A stretch of 64,000 nucleotides of DNA, from contig JABBOY010000016.1 in assembly GCA_012927585.1 (NCBI GenBank), positions 124,001-188,000 of the forward strand. Reading direction: 5' to 3'. This DNA comes from Glaciimonas sp. Lineage in GTDB: Bacteria; Pseudomonadota; Gammaproteobacteria; Burkholderiales; Burkholderiaceae_D. Positions 8,705-16,463 of the stretch are shown here, piece after piece (position 1 is the first letter of the stretch; the number at the start of each line of letters is the position of its first letter). A program made the translations under genes and the position numbers. Below the pieces are notes generated by a model. The model saw only the letters and a list, made by a program, of their open reading frames with translations, ran no database searches and was not told the origin of the DNA.

Positions 8705-10813
8705 TCAAAAATCCATCGATTCCGTGCTTTGTTTTTGATGTGATAAAAATAACGCTGCTACATCAAGTATCAAGGATACTCCGCCATCGCCAAGTATAGT
8801 GGCACCGGAAATGCCATTCACTTTACGATAGTTTGATTCAAGATTCTTCACTACGATTTGTTGCTGACCGATAAGCTCGTCGATTAATAAACCAATTTTT
8901 TGACCATCCGTTTCAAGAATGACAATTATTCCTTGAGATGGATCGGTATAGCGCGGAGTAATTGCAAATATTTGGTAAAGCGCAATCAAGGGGAGATATT
9001 CGCCACGAACCTTGACGACACGTCCCTGACCGCTGATTTCTTTGATGTCACCCGGTATAGGTTGAAGCGATTCAACCACAAAATTGAGCGGTAGAATATA
9101 TATCTCATCTCCTACTTTAATCGACATGCCATCCAGAATCGCCAAGGTTAACGGTAATGAAATCGTAATTGCAGTACCCAAGCCTTTGACTGAGCGAATT
9201 TCCACAACGCCGTCCATGGCAGTAATGTTCCGTTTGACGACATCCATGCCGACGCCGCGCCCCGATACATCCGTTACTATTTCTGCAGTAGAAAATCCAG
9301 GCGCGAAAATTAACTGCCAGACTTCCGCATCCGAAATGCCATCAGGAATATTTAAACCTTGTTGCTTTGCTTTAACCAGAATTTTTTCACGGTTAAGGCC
9401 GCCACCATCATCACTAACCTCGATAACGATTTTTCCTCCTCGATGACCAGCAGAAAGAGAAAGTTTCCCTGTTTCATTTTTACCTGCAGCCAGACGGATA
9501 TCGGGTGTTTCTATGCCATGGTCAATGCTGTTTCGCACTAGATGCGTCAATGGATCGACAATTCGCTCTATTAAACCTTTGTCAAGTTCAGTTGACGCTC
9601 CGTGCGTAATGAATTCAACTTTTTTACTGAGCTTGCCTGCCAAGTCCCTTACCATGCGTGGAAATCGGGAGAACACATAGTCCATAGGCAGCATGCGGAT
9701 AGACATGACCGCTTCCTGGAGATCGTGCGTATTTCTGGTTAATTGATTAACACTGTTTAGCAAACGTTCATGCGCAATCGGCTCAAGTCCGTCTATGCGC
9801 TGTTCAATCATTGCATGCGTAATGACCAGTTCTCCTACCAGGTTGATCAGTTGATCTACCTTTTCAATACTGACGCGAATGGATGACGACTCGTGATTGA
9901 TATGACTTTTTTCCGTTTCACGCGATTTGAAATCATATTTTTTTTCGGGAGCGGTTTCCTCCAGGCCTGCGTTCGGAGTAGTGGAGACATTATCCAAAAT
10001 TTTTGGAGATAGTTCGGTAGAACGATTTGGTAAACTTATATCTACATTTATGCCTAACTCTGCCATTGAGTCGAAGAACCCGTAACCTCTGTCATTCTCC
10101 GATTGTGCTGTATCTGCATTTGAGGAAATCGATTCTTCCGATATTTTCAGGTCATCAGGGTCTAGTATGAAAGCACAAATGGATATGATTTCTTCTGTGT
10201 CCTCTGCTGTGAGCAGGGTGAAAACAACTGGTTGGGAATCGGGAGGTGTTTGCTCAAGTGATCCAAGTAAGGCCAATTCTGCTGCCAGCGACTTCAGATC
10301 ACGTTCCGGCATGCTGGGCAGAGTAATATGAATTTTGCGAAGCTGTTTACCGCCGTTTAGGTTGAGTGCTTTAACTGGAGTTACTTGGATAGGCGCGGCA
10401 TCAGCGGGTGGCGTGTCCAGTTTAATATTTTGCGAAAGCAATGCTAATCTGGCACGAGTCTCTTCAACAGCATCCAAATCAACTTCGTTACCATTTCTGT
10501 GCCCATCAAGTTGCATTTTCAGAACATCCTTAGCGGCGAGGAATGCATCCACATGTTCTGTTTTTAATGTCATCTCACCCTTGCGAATTTTATCGAGCAG
10601 GGATTCCATTACATGGGTAATGTCTGCCATATCGGAAAAGCCAAAAGTAGATGCCCCTCCCTTGATGGAGTGTGCAGTACGAAAAATGGCGTTAAGATCT
10701 TCTTTATCAGGGTTCGTCAAATCAACGTTAAGCAGCAGGTGCTCATTTTCTGCAAGAAGCTCTTCTGCCTCGTCAAAGAAAACCTGAAAAAACTGGCTCA
10801 TATCAATAGTCAT
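8705..10813 (-). CDS. cheA: Chemotaxis histidine kinase CheA
   Basis: 702 residues. The Hpt (P1) domain has the phosphorylated His48 in RTAHSIKGG. A linker of some 170 residues follows. The P3 dimer domain starts near INLVGELVITHAMI. The P4 kinase has N box HLVRNSIDHGIE, G1 DDGGGLN and G2 GRGVGMD. The P5 CheW-like domain fills the C-terminus (VVESLQPIPGDIKEI, VVKVRGEYLPLI). It takes signals from receptors and phosphorylates CheY. AAGG lies before the ATG. It follows cheY in the operon. No cheW, cheR or cheB is present here, so the rest of the pathway must be elsewhere in the genome. Confidence 0.96.
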   Translation of the reverse strand: MTIDMSQFFQVFFDEAEELLAENEHLLLNVDLTNPDKEDLNAIFRTAHSIKGGASTFGFSDMADITHVMESLLDKIRKGEMTLKTEHVDAFLAAKDVLKMQLDGHRNGNEVDLDAVEETRARLALLSQNIKLDTPPADAAPIQVTPVKALNLNGGKQLRKIHITLPSMPERDLKSLAAELALLGSLEQTPPDSQPVVFTLLTAEDTEEIISICAFILDPDDLKISEESISSNADTAQSENDRGYGFFDSMAELGINVDISLPNRSTELSPKILDNVSTTPNAGLEETAPEKKYDFKSRETEKSHINHESSSIRVSIEKVDQLINLVGELVITHAMIEQRIDGLEPIAHERLLNSVNQLTRNTHDLQEAVMSIRMLPMDYVFSRFPRMVRDLAGKLSKKVEFITHGASTELDKGLIERIVDPLTHLVRNSIDHGIETPDIRLAAGKNETGKLSLSAGHRGGKIVIEVSDDGGGLNREKILVKAKQQGLNIPDGISDAEVWQLIFAPGFSTAEIVTDVSGRGVGMDVVKRNITAMDGVVEIRSVKGLGTAITISLPLTLAILDGMSIKVGDEIYILPLNFVVESLQPIPGDIKEISGQGRVVKVRGEYLPLIALYQIFAITPRYTDPSQGIIVILETDGQKIGLLIDELIGQQQIVVKNLESNYRKVNGISGATILGDGGVSLILDVAALFLSHQKQSTESMDF

Positions 10814-10875
10814 TATTAGCCTTTGCCTTTTTTTCTTTTAGAAGATTGCCATAGCGTTGATCGCTTAGCAGATCA

Positions 10876-11241
10876 CTAACCGATCACTTTTTTTACCACT
10901 TCTATCAAGCGTTGAGGATCAAATGGTTTAACCAGCCAACCGTTCGCACCTGCCGCTCGGCCCTGTGCCTTCATTTCGTCGCTCGATTCCGTGGTTAACA
11001 TCAGAATTGGCACTCGCTGATAACTCGCCATTTCACGTAATGCCTTAATGAGGGCCAAACCATCCATGCGCGGCATATTTTGATCAGTCAAAACCAAATC
11101 AACTGTCTGACTTTTTGCCTTGTCGAGACCATCACGGCCATCTACAGCTTCAATTACCTTATACCCGGCTGCTTTTAAACTAAATGTGACCATCTGTCTC
11201 AATGAGATGGAATCATCTACTGCAAGTATTGTTTTACCCAT
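10876..11241 (-). CDS. cheY: CheY-type response regulator
   Basis: A single receiver domain of 121 residues starting MGKTILAVDDS; a longer frame starting at 11277 adds 12 residues that do not belong to the family. Acidic pocket DD near residue 10, phosphoacceptor Asp in LTDQNMP, Thr in LTTES and Lys in VKPFD are present. This form (LTTESSDEMKAQGRAAGANGW) is the betaproteobacterial CheY found beside cheA in flagellar clusters. It probably relays CheA phosphate to the motor. The ribosome site is weak. It lies between the CheZ-like gene and cheA on one strand, consistent with cotranscription. Confidence 0.93.
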   Translation of the reverse strand: MGKTILAVDDSISLRQMVTFSLKAAGYKVIEAVDGRDGLDKAKSQTVDLVLTDQNMPRMDGLALIKALREMASYQRVPILMLTTESSDEMKAQGRAAGANGWLVKPFDPQRLIEVVKKVIG

Positions 11242-11305
11242 TTTATATTTCACTTTCTTCGCATATCTACAGGTCAAATATCAGCCGCTATAAAAATCAA
11301 GGCCA

Positions 11306-11854
11306 TCAAAACAATTCAATATCGCCGCTGTCCATTTTGCTTTGATTGACTACTTTACGTAGTGCACTTTCAAGCTCAATATTTCGTACAACTAATGCAT
11401 TATTTATTCCGCTCAAGAATGCAATAATTTCTTCACCACCACTCTCAGGCAGCATTTGAGCCCCTGTATTGCCCAGTGAGGCTAGCGCATCTCTTAATGC
11501 CGCAACACGCTTTACCGCTCGGCCAATCAATTGATTAGTGATATCCTGGAACTGCATACTGGTAACTGCTTCACTAACATGTATTCCAATTTCTAAATGA
11601 ATTTTTTTCAGGCGTTCGATATCTTTAAGTGATGGCTTTTTTCCAGCAAGAAGCAGATTGACGGCTTCTTGCTGGAAATTTACTGCTTCGTTAATTGATA
11701 TAAAACTATTCACCAATTTGTCAATTGCTTCTCCAAGCAAGTTCGTAGTCTGAATCAAGTCAACTTCTACTTCCAAAAGATGTTGATTGCCATGATTAGA
11801 AACATCGGATAGCAGGTCTTTAAGTTGTGGCGCCAATATTTTATTATTTGCCAT
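11306..11854 (-). CDS. CheZ-like chemotaxis protein
   Basis: 182 residues, largely helical and without membrane segments. In the middle is the motif MQFQDITNQLIGR, which resembles the active helix of CheZ phosphatases (QDxTGQ). The last residues, SGDIELF, are acidic and end in an aromatic, as does the CheY-binding tail of CheZ. I infer a phospho-CheY phosphatase or related CheY-binding role. Direct evidence is limited to that motif and the position immediately before cheY. Overall length is shorter than E. coli CheZ (214 aa). GGAT lies before the ATG. It follows motB by about 50 bp in the same operon. Confidence 0.65.
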   Translation of the reverse strand: MANNKILAPQLKDLLSDVSNHGNQHLLEVEVDLIQTTNLLGEAIDKLVNSFISINEAVNFQQEAVNLLLAGKKPSLKDIERLKKIHLEIGIHVSEAVTSMQFQDITNQLIGRAVKRVAALRDALASLGNTGAQMLPESGGEEIIAFLSGINNALVVRNIELESALRKVVNQSKMDSGDIELF

Positions 11855-11904
11855 GCATTTATCCTGTTGTCGGCAAAAAACAATACAAAAAAGAACGCAA
11901 AGGT

Positions 11905-12834
11905 TCAGTTTTTAATTGTTTTGGTAAGTTCCTGTTGGTTTAGTGGCTCATTGGAGACCTCGATAACACCACCATCCTTAGCGGCAGTTTCTTCAGCTTT
12001 TTTGTTCATCACGATAATACTGATACGTCTATTAACAGGATTCAGAGGTTCTTTCTTATCAAAAAGTACCGCGGAAGAAAGACCAACAACACGTACAATT
12101 TTTGATTCTCCCATACCACCTGCAATCAATTCCCTGCGTGAGGCGTTGGCACGGTCAGCTGAGAGTTCCCAGTTGCTATAGCCTTTTTCTCCGTTTAAAT
12201 ACGGTGCTGCATCAGTATGTCCCGACAAGCTTATCTTGTTTGGGACTTGATTCAGAACGGCGCCAATTTCGTGCAGAATTACTTTGGTGTACGGTTGCAG
12301 TTCAGCTTTTGCAGAAGAAAACATAGGTCTGTTTTGCTCGTCAACAATCTGAATTCTTAAACCTTCAGTGGTAATGTCCAGCAATAATTGATTTTTGAAT
12401 TGTTTCAGCACAGGGTGATCTGCTATGTTGGCTTCAATCTTGTTTTTCAATCCCTTTAGTCGATTTGCCTCAGCCTTTTCAAGTGCTTTTTCTGCATCTT
12501 TCAGGTCATAATTTTTCTTTTCTGCAGCAATACGAGTCTGTTTGATTTGGCCATCTTTCCGAGTCAGGTCTTTGCCTCCGCCATTTAAAATGCTTGAACT
12601 ATCGCCGCTCCCGGAGCCGCCTGCCATTGCCACTTTAAGTGGTGTTTGGAAATATTCTGCAATACCCTGTAATGTGCCTTTTGAAGTGGATCCCAGGAGC
12701 CACATCAAAAGAAAAAATGCCATCATTGCAGTGACAAAGTCAGCATAAGCTATTTTCCAGGCACCTCCATTGTGACCGCCTACAGTTTTTTTAATACGTT
12801 TAACAATTATTGGGCGTGGTGCGTCATCTGCCAT
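11905..12834 (-). CDS. motB: Flagellar motor stator protein MotB
   Basis: 309 residues. One transmembrane helix near the N-terminus contains the proton-binding Asp32 (YADFVTAMMAFFLLMWLL), at the same position as in E. coli MotB. A plug/linker and a coiled segment rich in Lys/Glu follow. The C-terminal OmpA-like domain with LSGHTDAAPY and NWELSADRANASRREL binds peptidoglycan. With MotA it forms the proton channel that drives the flagellum. It starts 24 bp after the motA stop. Confidence 0.96.
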   Translation of the reverse strand: MADDAPRPIIVKRIKKTVGGHNGGAWKIAYADFVTAMMAFFLLMWLLGSTSKGTLQGIAEYFQTPLKVAMAGGSGSGDSSSILNGGGKDLTRKDGQIKQTRIAAEKKNYDLKDAEKALEKAEANRLKGLKNKIEANIADHPVLKQFKNQLLLDITTEGLRIQIVDEQNRPMFSSAKAELQPYTKVILHEIGAVLNQVPNKISLSGHTDAAPYLNGEKGYSNWELSADRANASRRELIAGGMGESKIVRVVGLSSAVLFDKKEPLNPVNRRISIIVMNKKAEETAAKDGGVIEVSNEPLNQQELTKTIKN

Positions 12835-12858
12835 ATCAATTCCTGAAAAAACTTATGA

Positions 12859-13719
12859 TTATTTTGATTTGGTTTGCTTGACGTGCTCTTCCAACTCGAT
12901 AAAAGTTGGGCGCTCAGTTGAAAACAATACTTTTCTGCCAAATTCAACTGCCAGTGCGGGGGCGTAGCCATTCAGGCTAGCGAGTAAGGTTACTTTTACA
13001 CATTGCAGTATTTTTGAAGACTCTTGCAGTTTTTGTTCCAACAATCCTGCTACTGGGCCAACAAATCCGTATGATAGCAAAATGCCCAGAAAGGTTCCTA
13101 CCAAGGCATTCGCAATCAGGATGCCTAACTCGGCAGGAGGTAGGCCCACTGATGCCATCGTATGTACTACGCCCATGACTGCAGCAACAATACCGAAAGC
13201 AGGTAAGCCGTCAGCAACTTTGTTGATGCACTGCACGGCAACTTCGCCTTCGTGGTGATGCGTCTCTAGTTCATTGTCCATCAGGTTTTCGATCTGGAAA
13301 GCGTCCATATTTCCAGAAACCATCAATCTTAAGTAATCTGTCATGAACTCAACGATATGGTGATCATTGAGAATATTCGGATATTTGTTAAAAATTGGAC
13401 TTTGCTCCGGTACTTCAACATCACCTTCAATAGACATCAATCCTTCTTTACGTACTTTGCTTAATATTTCAAAAAGCAAGGACATCAATTCCATGTAGAG
13501 GGCTTTATTGTATTTCGAGCTTTTGAATATGGTAGGTATTGCCTTAAAGGTTGACTTGATTGCTTTACTATTGTTGCCAACGATAAATGCCCCGCTAGCG
13601 GAACCACCAATCATCAATAACTCGACTGGCTGTAAAAGTGAGGCCAGATGTCCACCCGCTATGGCAAAACCACCAAAAACGGAGGCGATAACAATGATGT
13701 ATCCAAAAATTACTAACAC
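12859..13719 (-). CDS. motA: Flagellar motor stator protein MotA
   Basis: 286 residues from a GTG at 13719. The open frame extends upstream to a TTG at 13737, but GGAGAG lies 7 bp before the GTG and the resulting start VLVIFGYIIVIASVFGG fits MotA. There are four transmembrane segments: two at the N-terminus and two around residues 150-200, with PAFGIVAAVMGVVHTM. The family's cytoplasmic loop lies between the pairs. The C-terminal EFGRKVLFSTERPTF is a strong MotA signature. The 188 bp upstream, back to the methyltransferase stop, could hold a promoter. Confidence 0.95.
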   Translation of the reverse strand: MLVIFGYIIVIASVFGGFAIAGGHLASLLQPVELLMIGGSASGAFIVGNNSKAIKSTFKAIPTIFKSSKYNKALYMELMSLLFEILSKVRKEGLMSIEGDVEVPEQSPIFNKYPNILNDHHIVEFMTDYLRLMVSGNMDAFQIENLMDNELETHHHEGEVAVQCINKVADGLPAFGIVAAVMGVVHTMASVGLPPAELGILIANALVGTFLGILLSYGFVGPVAGLLEQKLQESSKILQCVKVTLLASLNGYAPALAVEFGRKVLFSTERPTFIELEEHVKQTKSK

Positions 13720-13907
13720 GTTAGGGCTCTCCAGCAATCAAGTCGGGGGCAAAGGGATCAATTAACACATCACCATTTTTGATATAAAAACGTGACTTGC
13801 TGCTACAGACTGCCGTATAAATGTGATAATGCTTTGATGGTGCTGTGAACGGCACATACTACACAAACTTGAGCCAAAATTTTACTAGAACGAAACAAAA
13901 AAATTCT

Positions 13908-14708
13908 TTACAGGTGCCAGCCGTAAAGATTTGGCCCGCCACATTTTGAAGAGATTGTGATGCTGGGATGTGCTTCGGGGATTAAAAACTCATAACTAAG
14001 CAATAGTGCCCCAGGCTTCATTTCACGGACAGCCTTTTGCCACAGGGCTGACATTGCCACTGGTGATAGATAGGCAAAGACCACGTCATAATTAGCAAGA
14101 GATCTATGGATGTAATCGCCTCGTATAAAGCGCGCGGAGCTTTTTCCGAAGGCAGCACGCAACGCGCTTAGCAGCCAAGGCAGAGGTGCCAATTCAATGC
14201 CAATGAATGTACTTTCAGGGCGCCGCACAGCCAGATGTAGGATTACCCCACCCAAGCCACTGCCAATGTCTATCATCCGAATCTGCTTGTCATGAGGGAG
14301 TAGTTTTTCAATTGATTTCCAAACCTTGACGCTTGAAGGGTAAAAAGGAACTTGGGTTCGGAAAGTTGTCCAGAAAAATCCAAGTAAGCATATAAATGCT
14401 GAAAGAAAAAAACCGGATGGGATTTTCAGCGCAAGCGTCAGTACTAATGCGCAAGGGAAAATGAACTGCATCGGCCACCACCATGGAGCCATCTGGCGGT
14501 GATAAGAGAGGAACATCGCTACTGCACCTTGAAGTAAGGATACTAGTATGATGTTACTGCGCATGCCAAATAGTAGCCCAATGCTGGCAAGCAGTATAAA
14601 TACGAAAAAAAAACTGATAAATTGAATCAATAGTGCTTGAACAGCCGGAATTTTAACAAAATATCTACTGCTCTTTACAAGCGCAAAAAATGAACCACCA
14701 TTACTCAA
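13908..14708 (-). CDS. Membrane-anchored class I SAM methyltransferase in the flagellar cluster
   Basis: I start this at a TTG at 14708, 21 bp after the flhC stop and preceded by AAGGAA. The open frame extends to an ATG at 14825, but that would lie inside flhC. The product has 266 residues. About four hydrophobic segments fill the first ~120 (around VQALLIQFISFFFVFILL, NIILVSLLQGAVAMF, WPMQFIFPCALVL and FLSAFICLLGFFW). A Rossmann methyltransferase domain follows, with motif I MIDIGSGLGG and acidic end FIGIELAP. Similar genes sit between flhDC and motA in related bacteria. The substrate is unknown; a role in motility is suggested only by position. Confidence 0.75.
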   Translation of the reverse strand: MSNGGSFFALVKSSRYFVKIPAVQALLIQFISFFFVFILLASIGLLFGMRSNIILVSLLQGAVAMFLSYHRQMAPWWWPMQFIFPCALVLTLALKIPSGFFLSAFICLLGFFWTTFRTQVPFYPSSVKVWKSIEKLLPHDKQIRMIDIGSGLGGVILHLAVRRPESTFIGIELAPLPWLLSALRAAFGKSSARFIRGDYIHRSLANYDVVFAYLSPVAMSALWQKAVREMKPGALLLSYEFLIPEAHPSITISSKCGGPNLYGWHL

Positions 14709-14728
14709 AATGCATTTCCTTGCGACGA

Positions 14729-15301
14729 TCAAGTCAGCGATGTACCGGATATTGCGAATACCGGCTCGTTCTCTTTGGCTTTCTTGGTTTTTCCTGCGCG
14801 TGAAGGGATGTGGCAAAGACCGCACACATAGTTGTCACTTAAATCAAGTGTGTGCACGATAAACTTACCACCACATTTGACGCAGCATGCAGTCGTAAGC
14901 AACTTGCTATCAAAAAAACGTACCAATGTCCATGCACGGGTTAAAGAAAACACCGGTACCTTGCCCGACTTTGTATGAGATTGTATCTGTTCAAGGTAAA
15001 GCTTATACGCTTTAGTCAAAGCCATCACACCAGAGGCTCCAGCATGATCAATAAGATATTTATGAATATTGATAAATAGTGATGCGTGAATGTTTGGTTG
15101 CCAAGTTAAAAACCAGTCAGTAGAGAAAGGTAGCATCCCCTTTGGTGGCGACGAGCCCTTGATCTCTTTATATAGCTTCAGCAAACGCTCACGCGAAAGC
15201 GAGGTTTGGGTCTCAAGCAATTGAAGCCGCGCCCCTAAGTTAATGAGTTCGATCGCAATCTTAATTTCATTAGCTTCGGTTATGACGCTTTTTTTGGTCA
15301 T
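14729..15301 (-). CDS. flhC: Flagellar master regulator subunit FlhC
   Basis: 190 residues from the ATG at 15301 (MTKKSVITEANEIKIA). The open frame extends 49 codons further upstream, but those codons do not look like FlhC. Conserved features are INLGARLQLLE, SRERLLKLYKEI, the GMLPFSTDWFLTW segment and a C-terminal zinc site with Cys pairs CVKC and CGLC. With FlhD it forms the heterohexamer that activates flagellar class II promoters. Only a weak ribosome site is seen. It is separated from flhD by about 190 bp, which is long for this pair. Confidence 0.92.
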   Translation of the reverse strand: MTKKSVITEANEIKIAIELINLGARLQLLETQTSLSRERLLKLYKEIKGSSPPKGMLPFSTDWFLTWQPNIHASLFINIHKYLIDHAGASGVMALTKAYKLYLEQIQSHTKSGKVPVFSLTRAWTLVRFFDSKLLTTACCVKCGGKFIVHTLDLSDNYVCGLCHIPSRAGKTKKAKENEPVFAISGTSLT

Positions 15302-15490
15302 GGTGTTTGCATTTTTAAAAGCGTGTAAAAGATTAGTGGTTGATTTGGACGCTTTTGGCGGGATGCGATGCAAGACGGTAGGATGAGTCATTGCGAGAGC
15401 AGCAGAACGCCCGTCAGGGGTGGAACAAATACACAAATCATTTTGCACACGTTCATTAGTAATAACTTATCCACGTTAGTACCAATGTGG

Positions 15491-15808
15491 CTACACTATC
15501 TCTTCTATAGGCTGTCCTGCCATCAAAATTGCAGCATGTGATTGGGCTTGTGAGCGTTCCTTGTTGTGATTAGTCAGCATCATCAGAATGGCGCTGTCGT
15601 CAAAACGGAAACGAGCCAACATCATGTTTGCGCTCGCAAGTTTGAGAATTTGGGCATTGCTTAATCCATCAATTAGATCCGCAATTTCCATACTCAAACC
15701 TAGACGAAAAATAGCAGTAGCTTTATCAAACCGAATCATTTGCTGTGCAAGCATCAAGTAACTCAAGTTGGCATCACGAACCTCGGCAATTAAGTCATTT
15801 TCTGTCAT
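15491..15808 (-). CDS. flhD: Flagellar master regulator subunit FlhD
   Basis: 105 residues, the family's usual size: EVRDANLSYLMLAQQMIRFD, ATAIFRLGLSMEIADLIDGL and AILMAGQPIEEIV match FlhD throughout. It partners FlhC to switch on flagellar genes. GGGAAC precedes the ATG. It is first in the minus-strand motility block, so its promoter lies in the AT-rich 15809-16140 stretch, where I cannot place sites with confidence. Confidence 0.94.
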   Translation of the reverse strand: MTENDLIAEVRDANLSYLMLAQQMIRFDKATAIFRLGLSMEIADLIDGLSNAQILKLASANMMLARFRFDDSAILMMLTNHNKERSQAQSHAAILMAGQPIEEIV

Positions 15809-16202
15809 GTTGTTCCCAGTCGGAATAAAATTTTCTTCATGTTGCAGATTATTTTAATAGTGATACTTTAATTAGCGCCAGTAAATAGGTTCTCTTCGCT
15901 ATTTTTCGTGAGTCTAAACGGCATGATGGGCGTCATTGTTTGTCTTACAAGCAATGAGCAATGAGGTATGTTCATACAAACAAAAATTGCATTAAAACAG
16001 TTGGAAACTCAAACAACTGCATGAAATGAATTTAAAGTTATTGCAGCTTGAACGGGGAAGCGTAATTAAGTACCAAACTAAGTACCAAAAGATCTGCTGG
16101 TAATAACGGGCTATCTTTGGAAAACTTTAGATTTTTTTAAAATGAGTTTTGAAGCCGAAGAAAGTTTTCCTTGTTTGCGCCTAACTGATGTGACAGATTT
16201 AA
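15809..16202. other. AT-rich intergenic region upstream of flhD
   Basis: About 400 bp with no convincing open frame on either strand. It presumably carries the flhDC promoter and control sites. No clear -35/-10 pair or operator could be assigned. Confidence 0.4.
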
Positions 16203-16352
16203 CTACGAAGTGCAACCGGTACTGGTTTTTAGTGGGAGTATCTTTAAGCCGAAGAATACTTCATGTGGCGTTTTGTAGCCCAGACATTTCCTCGGCCGGT
16301 GGTTCAGTTTGTATTGCATCCACGCCACCTCCTCGTAGCTGGCGCTGTTGAT
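16203..16352 (-). pseudogene. IS30-family transposase C-terminal remnant
   Basis: On the minus strand about 48 codons end in TAG at 16203-16205 and read YEEVAWMQYKLNHRPRKCLG then YKTPHEVFFG. This is the conserved C-terminus of IS30-type DDE transposases (LNxRPRKxLGxxTPxEVF). A stop codon directly upstream and the absence of the rest of the gene show it is a relic. No terminal inverted repeats were found. Confidence 0.75.
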
Positions 16353-16463
16353 TTATGTTTAAACCACATAAGACTAGTACAAATACGTATAAAGTCTGCG
16401 CGTCTGCTCTGCTAAAATCGTAAATTTTCGGTAAGCTTTAAAAAAACAGAAAGGCCGTAGAGC

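Noticed and set aside
15302-15448. 49-codon N-terminal extension of FlhC
   Set aside because: The resulting sequence is unlike FlhC and the family's normal start is at 15301.
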